DNA of 64,000 nt from Nannochloropsis oceanica (Eukaryota; Sar; Eustigmatophyceae; Eustigmatales; Monodopsidaceae), in contig CP038110.1 in assembly GCA_004519485.1 (NCBI GenBank), positions 682,001 to 746,000 of the forward strand, given 5' to 3'. A program made the translations under genes and the position numbers. This document shows, piece after piece, positions 1 through 13,353 of the stretch. The notes beneath the pieces are model-generated. The model was not told the DNA's origin, searched no databases, and saw only the letters and a program-made list of their open reading frames with translations. Each line of letters starts with the position of its first letter. Positions within the stretch are counted from its first letter, which is position 1.

Positions 1-1
1 C

Positions 2-3130
<3,129 letters not shown>

Positions 3131-3775
3131 GAAGGCGGAATTTTGGAGCCTAATTGATCGAATGAAGAAGCGGGAAAGCACAGAGAAATATGATTATACG
3201 CACTCCTGAGGAAGAAAAACGAATTTATTTGCTTTTCTACATTACCTCTGGTGTTTCCTTTTATATTTTTACGATCATGCGGTACACATCTACCAATCCC
3301 TCCTTGAATGTCACGGTGTATGAGCTTTCCGCATTTAAGCGCTAATGTCTTCATTTGTTCGCTCTCGCTCCAACGTCAAAACGAGATAGCTCCGTGTAAA
3401 ATTGGCTTTCTTCCCCGCAAAGGAGTTACTTGCTTGGCCAATCCCTCCATCCACATCCACACGCCAACTTCCATAATGGTGAGGTTTTCCGAAGTGTCTC
3501 ACAAGCCTGCCTTGTGATTGCAGGACAAAGACCGTGCATTTCAGCAAGCCCGACCTTGAATAAGAGAATAAGAATTGTTCAGATAGAGTCCAAGCACCCA
3601 GTCGCGTGGAACAAACCCAACCACGCAAAAGCAAAATCCCATTTACCCACCGCACATGCCTCCACATGGCCATCTACACACACAGCCGAACAACCAGACA
3701 AAGTATCATATTTTCCTATCTATCTTTTTTTCTTTTTTTTCGTCCATCTTATCATCGATATAATTCACACATGAC
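3131..3775. other. Intergenic, convergent 3' ends
   Basis: This is the gap between the PPR stop and the COG1 stop on the opposite strand. It is AT-richer than either gene. Only short ORFs without recognisable features occur, so it presumably holds both 3' UTRs. A T-rich run at about 3724-3742 is the only compositional feature I see. Confidence 0.6.
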
Positions 3776-5858
3776 TCACTGCCGCCCACCGCCAAAGAGG
3801 CTGGACAACACGTTCGAGGCCGCGCTACCCACTACGCTAGCAGCAGCCGACGCGCCGGCACTAACCCTTACCCTCCCTCCCCCGCTGGTTCCTCCCACAC
3901 CACCCACGTCCATGATATCACTAAACAAGAACGATGACATGCCTCCTCCCTCCTTCCCTGCCCGAGGAGGCGACAATCTAGCGGATGTGGGGGTTGACGC
4001 TTCCACTACCACAGGCAAAAGGGTGAAACGAGGCACGGGCGGGAGCAGCGGCAATGCCCTGGCACTGTACTCACTCCCACTACCCCCATCGTCCCGCTGC
4101 TCGCCGCCTGACAACGTTTTCCGCGATACCGACAGAGAAATACTGCCTCGCCCTTTCCACCCACTGTTGCTGCTTACACCTTGGGGACAACAAAGGTGGG
4201 AAATGATTAGGGCGCATCCCTGGCTGTAAACTTGGACGGCCTCTCGAACAAATGGCTCAACCGCCTCGTAATTGATTGGATCTACTGTAGCAACCAATGC
4301 CTGCAACGATCCTCCCAACCAGCCGGCCCCTTCTTCCGTAGACGAGGAAGAGGAGGAGGAGTAGGAGGAGACGGAGGAGGGAGCCACCCCGCTCTCGTGC
4401 CCGAGCCAAAGACGGAGAAAATGCAGATCGAGGACTGCTTGTAGAACGGCGTCTTCCCCCATCTTCTCCACTTCCAAATGGCCCCTCCGTTCCGTTTGCT
4501 TAGTACTACTACTACTGCTGCTGCTGCTGCTACTGAGGGCATACGCGGCTTCCACAGACCGTCGTGCTTCTCGTACCAAGGCCAACCGGAACGACTCTAG
4601 CAGCGTCGTGGACGAGGTACCGAGGAAGGACGAGGAGGATGAAGGCAATGCCGCCTTGCTTCCTTTCTGTGCCCCCGCCTGCATCTCTTGACACTGTGAT
4701 TGTCCCCTGCGACGACCCGACCCGACCCCTCCCCCTTCCTCCCCTTCCTCTCCCCCTTCCACACCAAGCCACCCTCGCAAGCCATCGCTACTTTGAGTCA
4801 CCCTTCTCAGCTCCGCGGCCAACGAAAACAGAAACACACTCACATGCGGCGAGACGGTAGTGGGCACCCACATCCGATCCTCAAAGGTCCTCCCACTCTC
4901 ATCCTCCTGCACTGACACCTTCTCCTCCCACCCAGGTCGGTGTGCCCTCCATTTATCCTTCCCTCTCTCCTTCCCACCTACCAACCACAGGCCCCGCACC
5001 CCTTCCTCTTTCAAGCCCTTCTCTAAAGGTGCCACGACGCGACGTGCCCACACCGCCAGTGCTAAAGTGAATATGTCCCTGTAGGCCCGCTCCAAGTAGA
5101 AAGCAGCCGGGTGCGGGTGCGCATCATCCTCTAACTCGGCATTGCATAATAAGGCCACCTCCGCAAACGTCGCTGACAAGGACATGGAGGACGGTGATGA
5201 AGACAAAGACGAGGACGAGGGAGGAGGAGAGGAAAGCTCCTGCGTCAAGCCAAGAGTATCCAAGCATTCTTGGAGCTCGGCGGGGGTGAGTTCACCCTGG
5301 CCACGGGCATCGGCAATTGTAAAGGCGCTCTCCAGCTGAATGTTATCGATGGTCTTGACGGCTGTAGCTCCACCACCAGCCTTCCTTCCCTGCTTGCTAC
5401 TGCTGGTGCTGCTGGAGAGTGAATTCACTTGTGCTGCTGCTTCTTCTGCAGTCGTGGCGGCTGCTGAGGAGGACGAGCTGGAGGGGGAGGAAGCAAGACG
5501 GAGAATTGTCGAGGGGGCTTTAGCTAGCACCAAGGAGGTGAAGCGCGCGATGATGAGGAGAGCATCAATTTTAGGTGAGGATAATGACGCTAAAAACGAA
5601 GACGCAGCAGCTTTTTCCTTATCACTTGTGCTGCTGGAAATACTTTCCTCATAATCCTGCACCCACGTCCGCAAAAAGGAGGACAAATGAGCCATCAAAC
5701 GCAACGCCTGCGCCTGCAACGATGCCCCCAAGGCCGAAGCTGCCGTTAGGTCTCCTTGTTGGATTAGCTCCTGGGCATGTCCCTGGGCCTGCCGAAGCTG
5801 CTGGAGTAGAAAAGTACATAAGTGGTCTGCTGCCCAAGCCATCTCTATCGCCGTGAAA

Positions 5859-5932
<74 letters not shown>

Positions 5933-7582
5933 CATCCAGGACGAGGAAGAGAAGTCGGGACTCCGGTCGAGGACAGAAAGGATGGTGTCAAATTTCTGCT
6001 TGAAAGCCGCGTAGATGGTTCCCATTGATTGTTGGAGTAAGTCGTTCACCAGCAACGCAAAAGAATCCGAAAAAAGCACCCCCCACAAATCTAAACCCCC
6101 ACCTCCCACCATCGCAACAGCAGCAGCGGCCTTGCTACTGCTGGAAGTAGCCGCTGCCAATATGGCATCTGCTGCTGATACTGCTGCTCCTTTTCCGCCA
6201 CTTTCGCCAGCAGGAGGGCAAGGGAGAAAGGTCAAGCTCAGTCCAGCTCTCACCAAGGCGTAGCGGAGCTTGTCGAGGAAGAGGACAGTATGACAAACTT
6301 TTCGCCATGCCTGCATTGTCGGCGGATAAAATCCGCGTTGGAGTTGGTGTTGGTGCAGCTGCCGATGGGGCTGGTGCTGCACATGCCCTCCCCCCTCCTC
6401 CTTCTCCTCCCCCTCAATAGTCGCAGACGTATCCGACCAAGATGCGGGAGTCGCGAAAAGATGCGTCTCCCGCCACAAGGCCTGTCTAACACTAGTCAGC
6501 TCAGTCGAGGACTTGAGCATCTTCAACCATCGACGTGCCTGCGCATGGATCTGCACCATCCACCTCCCCATCCATGCAGTCACCGTCTCCGCCACCACTG
6601 GTCGTTCTAGCCTTAAATCCACTAGCGCACCTCCATTCTCCTTCTCTCCTTCTCTTTCTCCATCTCCATCACCCACGAAAATGAGGTTGGTATCCAAAAC
6701 CGTACGTCTCAATGCCTGGACAGCACGATTCAACTTAACCTCGACTTGCCTCGTAGCGACCTCTTCCTTTAACAACCCCTCCAGCCACTGATCCCTCCGC
6801 TCCAAAAACAAATTCAACAGCGTGTTTCCTCCCGTGGAGACCGAGGGCACAAGCCGCGACAAAGCCACCAACGCCGATGCATGCTGTTGTGTGTTCTCCA
6901 CGTCTTGGTCTCGAAGCAATGCATGTGCCCCAGCGGTGATGCTTTCCTTCAAATCGCGCAAGCACGCCCATTGTTGCTCCACCACCAGCTGGACCTGCCG
7001 TTGCGTCGACGTCCACTCTGAGTGTTGTAGCGGTGCAGAGTTAGCAGAATTGTCTGCTGCATGGCCCGTAGCAGCAGCAGCAGCAGCAGCAGTGGCAGCA
7101 GGAGAAGCTTGCGTGTCGGTCTTGTCAGCGATGCCCTTTGCGTCGACCCACAGTGTGGCAGCTGTCAGGTACTGACCCGCGTCCATGGCTTCCCACAGCC
7201 GGGTGGGCGCCTGAAGCATAAAATGAACGTCCTCTTTTGTGAGGGGGAAAGCGCCAATCTGCTGATGTTGCGCTTCCTGCGCGATGACCGCCGCTGCCGC
7301 TGCCTCTTGCCACGGTCTCAGGTGCAAATCGGGGCGTTTTTCTTGGAGCAAATTGCTCAATGCCGGGGGTACTTCCGTCGTCAAGGTCCGCTGGAGATGC
7401 TTGCAGGACTTATACATGCCCAGCACCGCGTCGGCCGATTCGATGAGCTCATGATAGCGGGAGCCCACAATCAGCTGAATCTCCGTTTGCTTGGCCTGGA
7501 TGCTCTCGCTCAACCCCTTCATCTCGCACCGCACCCGCTCCACTGTCAGCTCCCCACCCAGGCTTTCTTCCAGCGCCTCCAT
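3776..7582 (-). CDS. COG1: Conserved oligomeric Golgi complex subunit 1 (COG1-like)
   Basis: COG1 belongs to the hetero-octameric COG tether that captures retrograde vesicles at the Golgi. The diagnostic part is the N-terminal helical region (about residues 20-75): Met-Lys-Gly-Leu followed by an Ile/Gln/Lys-rich helix, then LIVGSRYHELIESADAVLGM. This matches the COG1/Vps51-superfamily pattern of 'R(Y)xxLIExADxxxxM'. The remaining ~1,200 residues are helical, with many Ser, Ala and Gln insertions, and there is no signal peptide or membrane segment. At 1,268 aa it is longer than animal COG1 (about 980 aa); low-complexity inserts, including a poly-Gln run at about residues 550-575, explain much of that. 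An EF-hand-like stretch (ADARGQGELTPAELQECL, about residues 748-765) is unexpected for the family and may be chance. The start at 7582 is the first Met before the conserved helix. The gene is intronless over its whole length. Assignment rests mainly on the N-terminal 80 residues. Confidence 0.85.
5861..5931 (-). repeat. (CAG)n microsatellite encoding poly-Gln in COG1
   Basis: The plus strand reads (CTG)n for about 24 units. On the coding strand this is uninterrupted CAG encoding a Gln tract inside the COG1-like protein. Pure codon use suggests a recently mutable microsatellite. Confidence 0.97.
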
Positions 7583-8228
7583 CCTGTTGTGGGGAGCGAT
7601 AGTTTCTGTGTATGTATATTATATGTGCATGGGGTTGTAGAGTGAGAAGAGGAGACCATGATGGCGCTCGTCGTCTCTCGCCCACTTTTGGCGCAGTCCG
7701 TTTCCGCGATAATAGAGGTGGGGAGTGTTGAAACTCGGCGTTGGTTCGCTATATAGTGATGGCTTTTTTGTTCTGTCTATAGACAGATTGCTGTTGCAAC
7801 TGGGTGGGAGAGGGGACAGTGAGGCCTGAAGGTATTTCAATTCATCATCATCGCGCACGACTGCGCGAAGGAAGAGCGGGGAGGACAACACAGTAAAACG
7901 AAAAATTCTCACAAGAATGACATACACACGAAATCATTTTCCTTCCATATATCTTTACCCAATAATACTCTCCTGTAGCAAAAATGGTCATAATATTGAC
8001 AAATGTAATTCGCGTAACAAATGATTCGTCACTCCCTTCGCTTCGCTCTCAGCATTGAGATTTTGAAAAAGTAGGCATTTATAAGGAAAAGTTTAATCCC
8101 GTGCACGCAGTAGAATTCATTCTTTATTCTTTTCTATTTTCCCTCCTCTCATTTGTCTTATCCTTCTTACCTCCCAGCCCATATTTTTCCAGCTCATACG
8201 CCCTATACTCCCACCGTCCCCTACAAAT
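7583..8228. other. Intergenic: COG1 upstream region and FG-GAP gene 3' flank
   Basis: Both neighbouring genes are on the minus strand. This interval should therefore hold the COG1 promoter/5' UTR on its left side and the FG-GAP gene 3' UTR on its right side. Sequence at 7900-8150 is AT-rich. No convincing ORF or structured element was found. Confidence 0.55.
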
Positions 8229-10445
8229 CTACCCTCCAATGGGCTGGATCCGTAGCACGTACACCGCCCCACCCACTGCATCCATACACCCACCGGGCGC
8301 ACCTACAAAGATTAAGCTAGAAGGGTTGCGGCTGGGATCATCTAAAACGGAAATTGCGGCTCCAAACTGCTCCCCTGGTTGCACGGGTACCAAAACGCCA
8401 CTCTGGCTCGCTACCTGCTCCCACCCCGTCAACCCCCCTCGAACCCCATCCATATAGCACACAAATGAGGCCCCTTCATCCTGCGTACGCTGATTCAGGC
8501 CCCGCGATCCGACCAACAAGTCCCAGCCTCCGTCTCTGTCCACGTCCATGGCTGCCACAGCGCTACCGAAGTAGTCGTGTGAGGCCAAAGGCGCACTCAT
8601 ATATATGTACGGCGACCGGGCCGAACCTGGGGGGGCAGGTACATAGGCAGAACTCAGAATCTCGAATCGTTTCACGTCACCCGTTTGCAGTAGCTCCAAA
8701 AGATACACGGCCCCAACCTCGTGACCTGCACCGTCCGCGAAGGGTGCGCCCACCGCGATCACGGTGCATCCATTGCGGTGCCCGACGAACGCCACTGATG
8801 CCCCAAAACGATCCCCTGGCTGCGGCCCTACCAGCAGATTCCCGCTACGCGCGCTGATCTTGCGGTGGTATTTGACCGTACCATCGATATTCATAAATAG
8901 AATGTAAATGGCACCTGAGGCTATGCAGGCCTCGCGTCCCTTGCCGCCGGGGGCAAACCCTTTTCTCGAGTCCGTGTCTCCACAGGCACCCACGACCAAG
9001 TCTGCCACGCCATCCCCGTTCAGATCCTCAATGTTGGCGATAGAGCAGCCAAATTCATCCCCAATGGCCAAGGGCGACGGATAATGCGGATTTCCAAAAT
9101 GCGGATTTCCCCACACAGCTCCCCCGAATTTGTCACTACCACCGATCTTTATGTACTTTGCGACCGAGCCCCCAAAGGCCAAGAACAAAATATAGACCAC
9201 TCCCGTCTCTTCCTGAAACGGGGCGCCCACAGCAATGTCCGAAAATCCATCAGTGTCCAAGTCGCCTAGGGTTGCCACTGCCGTGCCAAAGCTCGAGTAC
9301 TTGCAAGCCTGTCCCGCCAGGACGCCTTCCCCGGGAATAATCTTATGATAGTTGATCAGCGTAGTTCCAAAATTGGCGAGCGACAGGATAAATACCGCTC
9401 CCTGTCGCTTCATGTACGTGTGATCACCTGGGGCACCCACCGCTACCTTCAGTGTGTTCCAGTTGCGGTCCAAATCCCCGGCCGGCAACAGCACCGACAC
9501 GGAAGACCCAAAGCGATCCCCGGGAGAGATGGGCAAATTAAAATCCACATTCATGGCCCCAATGCGCTTGAAGGCCACAAACACAACACGCATAATGGCC
9601 AGACCAGCGCGTGGCATGCTAAGAACAGCGGGTGATGCAATGGCACCGGCACCCACACCCGCTTTCCGTTGCGCTGCCGCGACACCTTGACGAGCCAGGG
9701 CCGTCGCTGCTAACGCGGCACTCCGAATGGCCTGGACATTGCCGCCAGGCCGACCACCGGCAACGCCTGCACCCGAACGCATTGCAGTTATAATAAGATC
9801 ATCTCCATATATCTCTGCCGCCGCCAATTCTACTGATAGTTCTATATCACTCGCACCAGTACTTGGGGAGGATTCCGTGGAAGAGGCTGACGTCTTTGCT
9901 TCAGCGTCCGTCATTGTTTCACTTTTCGAATGCGTCGTATACAGGGGCTTTTCAATGGCTGCCATTGATTTCACGCTTTTCGGTGCCTCTTCCAAAATAT
10001 CGTCCGGTGCGTCCTCCATGTCGAAGATAGTCCCGCGTTGCATGTCCTTGGCGTAAAGTTCCTGCTTCAGCTTCAAGGCCTCGGTCTCAGAAAGCTCGGT
10101 AGGATGAGGCTGCGACGCAATAGGAGGCGGTGGCATAGCAGTATCTTTCCCATCAACAGGTTGATTCACATGGATTAGAGCGCCCAACTCCTCGTCGTTG
10201 ATGGAGGAGCCGAAGGGCATAAGGTCAGCTGGCACGGGGTTCCCAGCCTTGTTGTTTTCCTCGGGTATTGGTTGCAGCGAGGTTGGATGGACAGACCTAC
10301 GCATATTGCCCCTGCCATCAAGATAAAGATCTATAGCCAAGGTTTGATATGAGAAGCACAGGAGAACGATTGCGAGGAAGCGGTGGAAAGGCGGTGGAGC
10401 GGCAGCACACCAGCCCCGACGTGTTGGAGGAGAGAGGCTCAGCAT
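8229..10445 (-). CDS. Secreted FG-GAP (integrin-alpha-like beta-propeller) repeat protein
   Basis: FG-GAP repeats build seven-bladed beta-propellers like the head of integrin alpha chains. The N-terminus has a basic stretch and then a hydrophobic core (FLAIVLLCFSYQTLA), which looks like a signal peptide cleaved near residue 38. Residues about 40-300 are acidic or low complexity. From about residue 305 there are at least six repeats with the Phe-Gly...Gly-Ala-Pro signature: GDRFGSSVSV, YSSFGTAVAT, GDEFGCSIAN, GDRFGASVAF, HDYFGSAVAA and GEQFGAAISV. Several carry integrin-like calcium loops such as DLDTDGFSD, DLNGDGVAD and DVDRDGGWD. No C-terminal transmembrane helix or RGD is seen, so it is probably secreted or wall-associated rather than a membrane integrin. 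It is intronless, 738 aa. A role in adhesion or the cell wall is inferred from domain type only. Confidence 0.88.
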   Translation of the reverse strand: MLSLSPPTRRGWCAAAPPPFHRFLAIVLLCFSYQTLAIDLYLDGRGNMRRSVHPTSLQPIPEENNKAGNPVPADLMPFGSSINDEELGALIHVNQPVDGKDTAMPPPPIASQPHPTELSETEALKLKQELYAKDMQRGTIFDMEDAPDDILEEAPKSVKSMAAIEKPLYTTHSKSETMTDAEAKTSASSTESSPSTGASDIELSVELAAAEIYGDDLIITAMRSGAGVAGGRPGGNVQAIRSAALAATALARQGVAAAQRKAGVGAGAIASPAVLSMPRAGLAIMRVVFVAFKRIGAMNVDFNLPISPGDRFGSSVSVLLPAGDLDRNWNTLKVAVGAPGDHTYMKRQGAVFILSLANFGTTLINYHKIIPGEGVLAGQACKYSSFGTAVATLGDLDTDGFSDIAVGAPFQEETGVVYILFLAFGGSVAKYIKIGGSDKFGGAVWGNPHFGNPHYPSPLAIGDEFGCSIANIEDLNGDGVADLVVGACGDTDSRKGFAPGGKGREACIASGAIYILFMNIDGTVKYHRKISARSGNLLVGPQPGDRFGASVAFVGHRNGCTVIAVGAPFADGAGHEVGAVYLLELLQTGDVKRFEILSSAYVPAPPGSARSPYIYMSAPLASHDYFGSAVAAMDVDRDGGWDLLVGSRGLNQRTQDEGASFVCYMDGVRGGLTGWEQVASQSGVLVPVQPGEQFGAAISVLDDPSRNPSSLIFVGAPGGCMDAVGGAVYVLRIQPIGG

Positions 10446-11415
10446 TGACCCGGAGGCTTGAGTTACTGTGTGTGGATAAGATCGGGTTAGTTTAAGTAAT
10501 TGAGATTCGTGTCATGTTTCAAAGAGAAGCGATTCCAGTGCAAGATGTGTTGTTTGAAATTGGAGCGTGTGTGGCTCGAAAGTCGACCAACACGCACACA
10601 AGGAGGAGGTTAACGGCTCAGCCACCGTTACTTGCGGTTCTTCCTCCCCCCGAGACCGAGCAAGTTGGAAAAAAAAACTTGTAAATGTCTTTATTATTTG
10701 AATATGAAAACACCCATCGCACAAACATATTCATTTATGTCCACTTTGATCCAGGATAAGAGAAAGAAGCAAGCCAGCCAGAGACAAGCAAACATATTTC
10801 TTGCTGGAGAGAGGGAGAAGAGTAGAATACACCTATCTACTCCTTTGATTTTGTTTAGCCGTTGGCGGCCTGATGCTGAAAGCAAAGTCGATACCACCAA
10901 GGTAGATAGAGGGTGCTGAACCAATTTTAAAAGATGTCAACATGTGTCAGAATTTGACTCAATTGCTTCCCGGAGGGACCCGGAGGGACCCGGAGGGAGG
11001 AGGTTGAGCGTCACAAGTGGAGAGGATGCCATCCAGAAAATTTTGTTTGACTTTGTCATGTCAAGTCTCCCTCCTTCATTCATCACTTTCACACGTTAGA
11101 TCTGGCCTGTATGATAATAGCTGCTCAGCAAGAATGGCCTCCAGAGCCATATGCGGTCTAAATTAAAATTCTACCCCATTGAAGAAAATACGCTGCGAAT
11201 GCGCAAATACCTTTCTGCATTCCTTTTCTATTATTGAGGGGCACTGCATGACAATAGCCATCGTTCATCTGGGATACTTTCCTCGTCAACCAAGTTCCGG
11301 ATCTCACAATTCCGTTCGTCGATGCCGTCAACACCGAAATTTCTGTAAGATTTTATCAAATCCAACTGCATCGCCGTTCCTGCTTCTTTTTCCTTGACGA
11401 TAATCTTTTTGACAC
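10446..11415. other. Intergenic, no supported gene
   Basis: This holds the upstream region of the FG-GAP gene followed by AT-rich DNA. A short triplicated motif (GGAGGGACCC, roughly 10973-11000) is visible. Small ORFs on both strands show no recognisable protein features. Nothing else is supported. Confidence 0.5.
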
Positions 11416-12816
11416 TCAGAGCTCAAATAAGGTAGTCCTAAAGATCCGCCCACATCTCTTATGGTCCTGTTGCTGTCGCGCATGCAGCGCATGGACTTTC
11501 TCCACGCCTTTCGCTGTGAGTCTCATGGGCAGTATATCACTGCGGAGTACAATCAATACCCCCCACACCGCGGCACAGATTCCGCCAAAGTATATCCCTG
11601 ATAACAACTAGTTCTGGATTTATCGTGCCAATGATAAGAAGGAGAGACACCGCGAATAGGTCAGCTACCCATCTGGACACCACACGCACATGACATAAAT
11701 ACAAAATAATTGATTCCAGAAAAATAGAATAATATTGAGTACCTAGGTGACACAAAAAGTCAAACGATCTACAGGTATCAGCACGCTGAGACTGAAGCGT
11801 GCGAAGATGGCAGCAACTAATGAAGACAGCAAGGCCAGAAAGGAAGTGATATGTAGAATGACCCAGGAGCGGAGAACTGACACTTAGAGGGTATGTTTCT
11901 TTGCATGATCCGCCATCAAGTCAGATAGGTTGAGGAAAGTGAACTGAGAGAACAAACCAGTTAGTAGGCCGAGCATCATAATGATTGTGGCCCGCTGAAC
12001 CTGGTACCAACCGTCACGAATGTGCCAGTTCATCGCGACAGAACTCAACACCAGCTCGCCCAGAGAAATAAAATAAGTCCAGCCCAAAGTGCTCTGCCGC
12101 CAGATTACTGTTTACAGGAACGTACAATCACCGATTAAAGGGCAAACAAAACCATATGCCAGGAATTTTAATCACATCTAGCAATGTTGTTCCCACCAGA
12201 AACCCAAGCGCCAAAGAAGGGGAAGACGACCCGCCGGGCTCATCCTCTCCTGGTCTCAACGAATCACCGTCTTCTACGCCTCCAAAGTGGCGGTGTGTAT
12301 AAAAAACAGCAAAACGCCAGAGGGCAGGACACTGATACGGTTTATAGCAAATCTGATGGTGCTGAAACGGCACTCTTTGTCATCCCTGCGCTTGCGGATC
12401 TGCCATACTGTCAAAAGGAGCCAGAGATAGACGGCACCTCGACCAAACGCCATAAATTTTACCAGCGCACTGCAATCGTAGGCGTATGAACTTTTCATAC
12501 ACCGAGAATGATTAGTACTAACAACGCCAAGACCGAAGAGGTTCCAGCCCACATACACTTTGTCGGAGGTTGACTTGCTCGCATAGCGATTGATGAAGGA
12601 AGTCACCTGGAATGAGAGTGTGAAAGATTTTGAGTATGAGCAGTTCTAGTGAAAGCTGAGATGATGCATCTTGTCGACTTTTTTTCCTAGAATGTGCCGG
12701 TGGCGTACCTGTAGCCAATTCTTGTACTTGAGCTGAATAACTATGACGTAGTAAAAGAGGGCATAACCCGGATGCGCGCCAAGGTGCCCCGACAATATGT
12801 GCCCAAGCTTGCTCAA
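11416..12816 (-). CDS. Putative multi-exon, multi-span membrane protein, family not recognised
   Basis: Several minus-strand hydrophobic segments are flanked by plausible splice sites. Proposed exons, 5' to 3': 12816-12709 (contains ALFYYVIVIQLKYKNWLQ, then GTACGC); 12606 onward to about 12350 (contains GAVYLWLLLTVWQIRKRR); 12107 to about 11910 (WTYFISLGELVLSSVAMNW and MMLGLLTGLFSQFTF); about 11880-11773 (WVILHITSFLALLSSLVAAI, then GTAGAT); about 11740-11670 (VLNIILFFWNQLFCIYVMCV); 11597-11416 (GIYFGGICAAVWGVLIVL, basic tail, TGA). This gives about six or seven transmembrane helices, the size of a small polytopic membrane protein. The 5' exon, possibly near 12928, and the 3' end of the second exon are unresolved. 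Base composition is AT-richer than the flanking genes. I cannot name a family. The alternation of hydrophobic exons with consensus donors argues for a real gene, but it could be a decayed one. Confidence 0.42.
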
Positions 12817-13353
12817 CTGAAGCAAATTCACTCAAAGGTCGTGATGTGCATGTAGTTTTCATGCTGTTTTTGCTGCTCACAAGCCCTCCACAGTGTGGAG
12901 TCCACACGGCGACGAAAAACAAAGCCAACGTTCTGCAACGTACACACTGTGGCGGCCACTTTCTCTAGCGTGCTCTCGGGCTTCACTTGCCTTACCCAAA
13001 GCCCCACGCACGATCGCACACACAAGCCAAACCAACAAACCCACAATAACACGTGCCTCACTGACTTAAACTTATGTAGAAGCGAGGGCGAGGTGATGGG
13101 GGTGCACGAAGACTCAACGCGCCACCATCAACCACCCCCACTGCGTTGCTTCCTTCAATCATGATACCTCTGTATCCCGTATACGTGCACGCACACACAC
13201 ACATAGAGAGAGCAATCTCAAGCCTCGACACGATTACCACAGGAATCAAGAATAAGGCATCATTTATCGTTTGTCGGCACTCAGATGGTGTGTCTTCGTG
13301 CCGCAACCCTGTGACTCCTCCCTTCCCTCGACACTATCTCCCCACATTCAGGC
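12817..13353. other. Intergenic between divergent genes; XPB 5' flank
   Basis: This region probably contains the unresolved first exon and promoter of the minus-strand membrane-protein candidate and the promoter/5' UTR of XPB. It has CA-rich runs near 13190-13205. No other coding signal is convincing. Confidence 0.45.
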
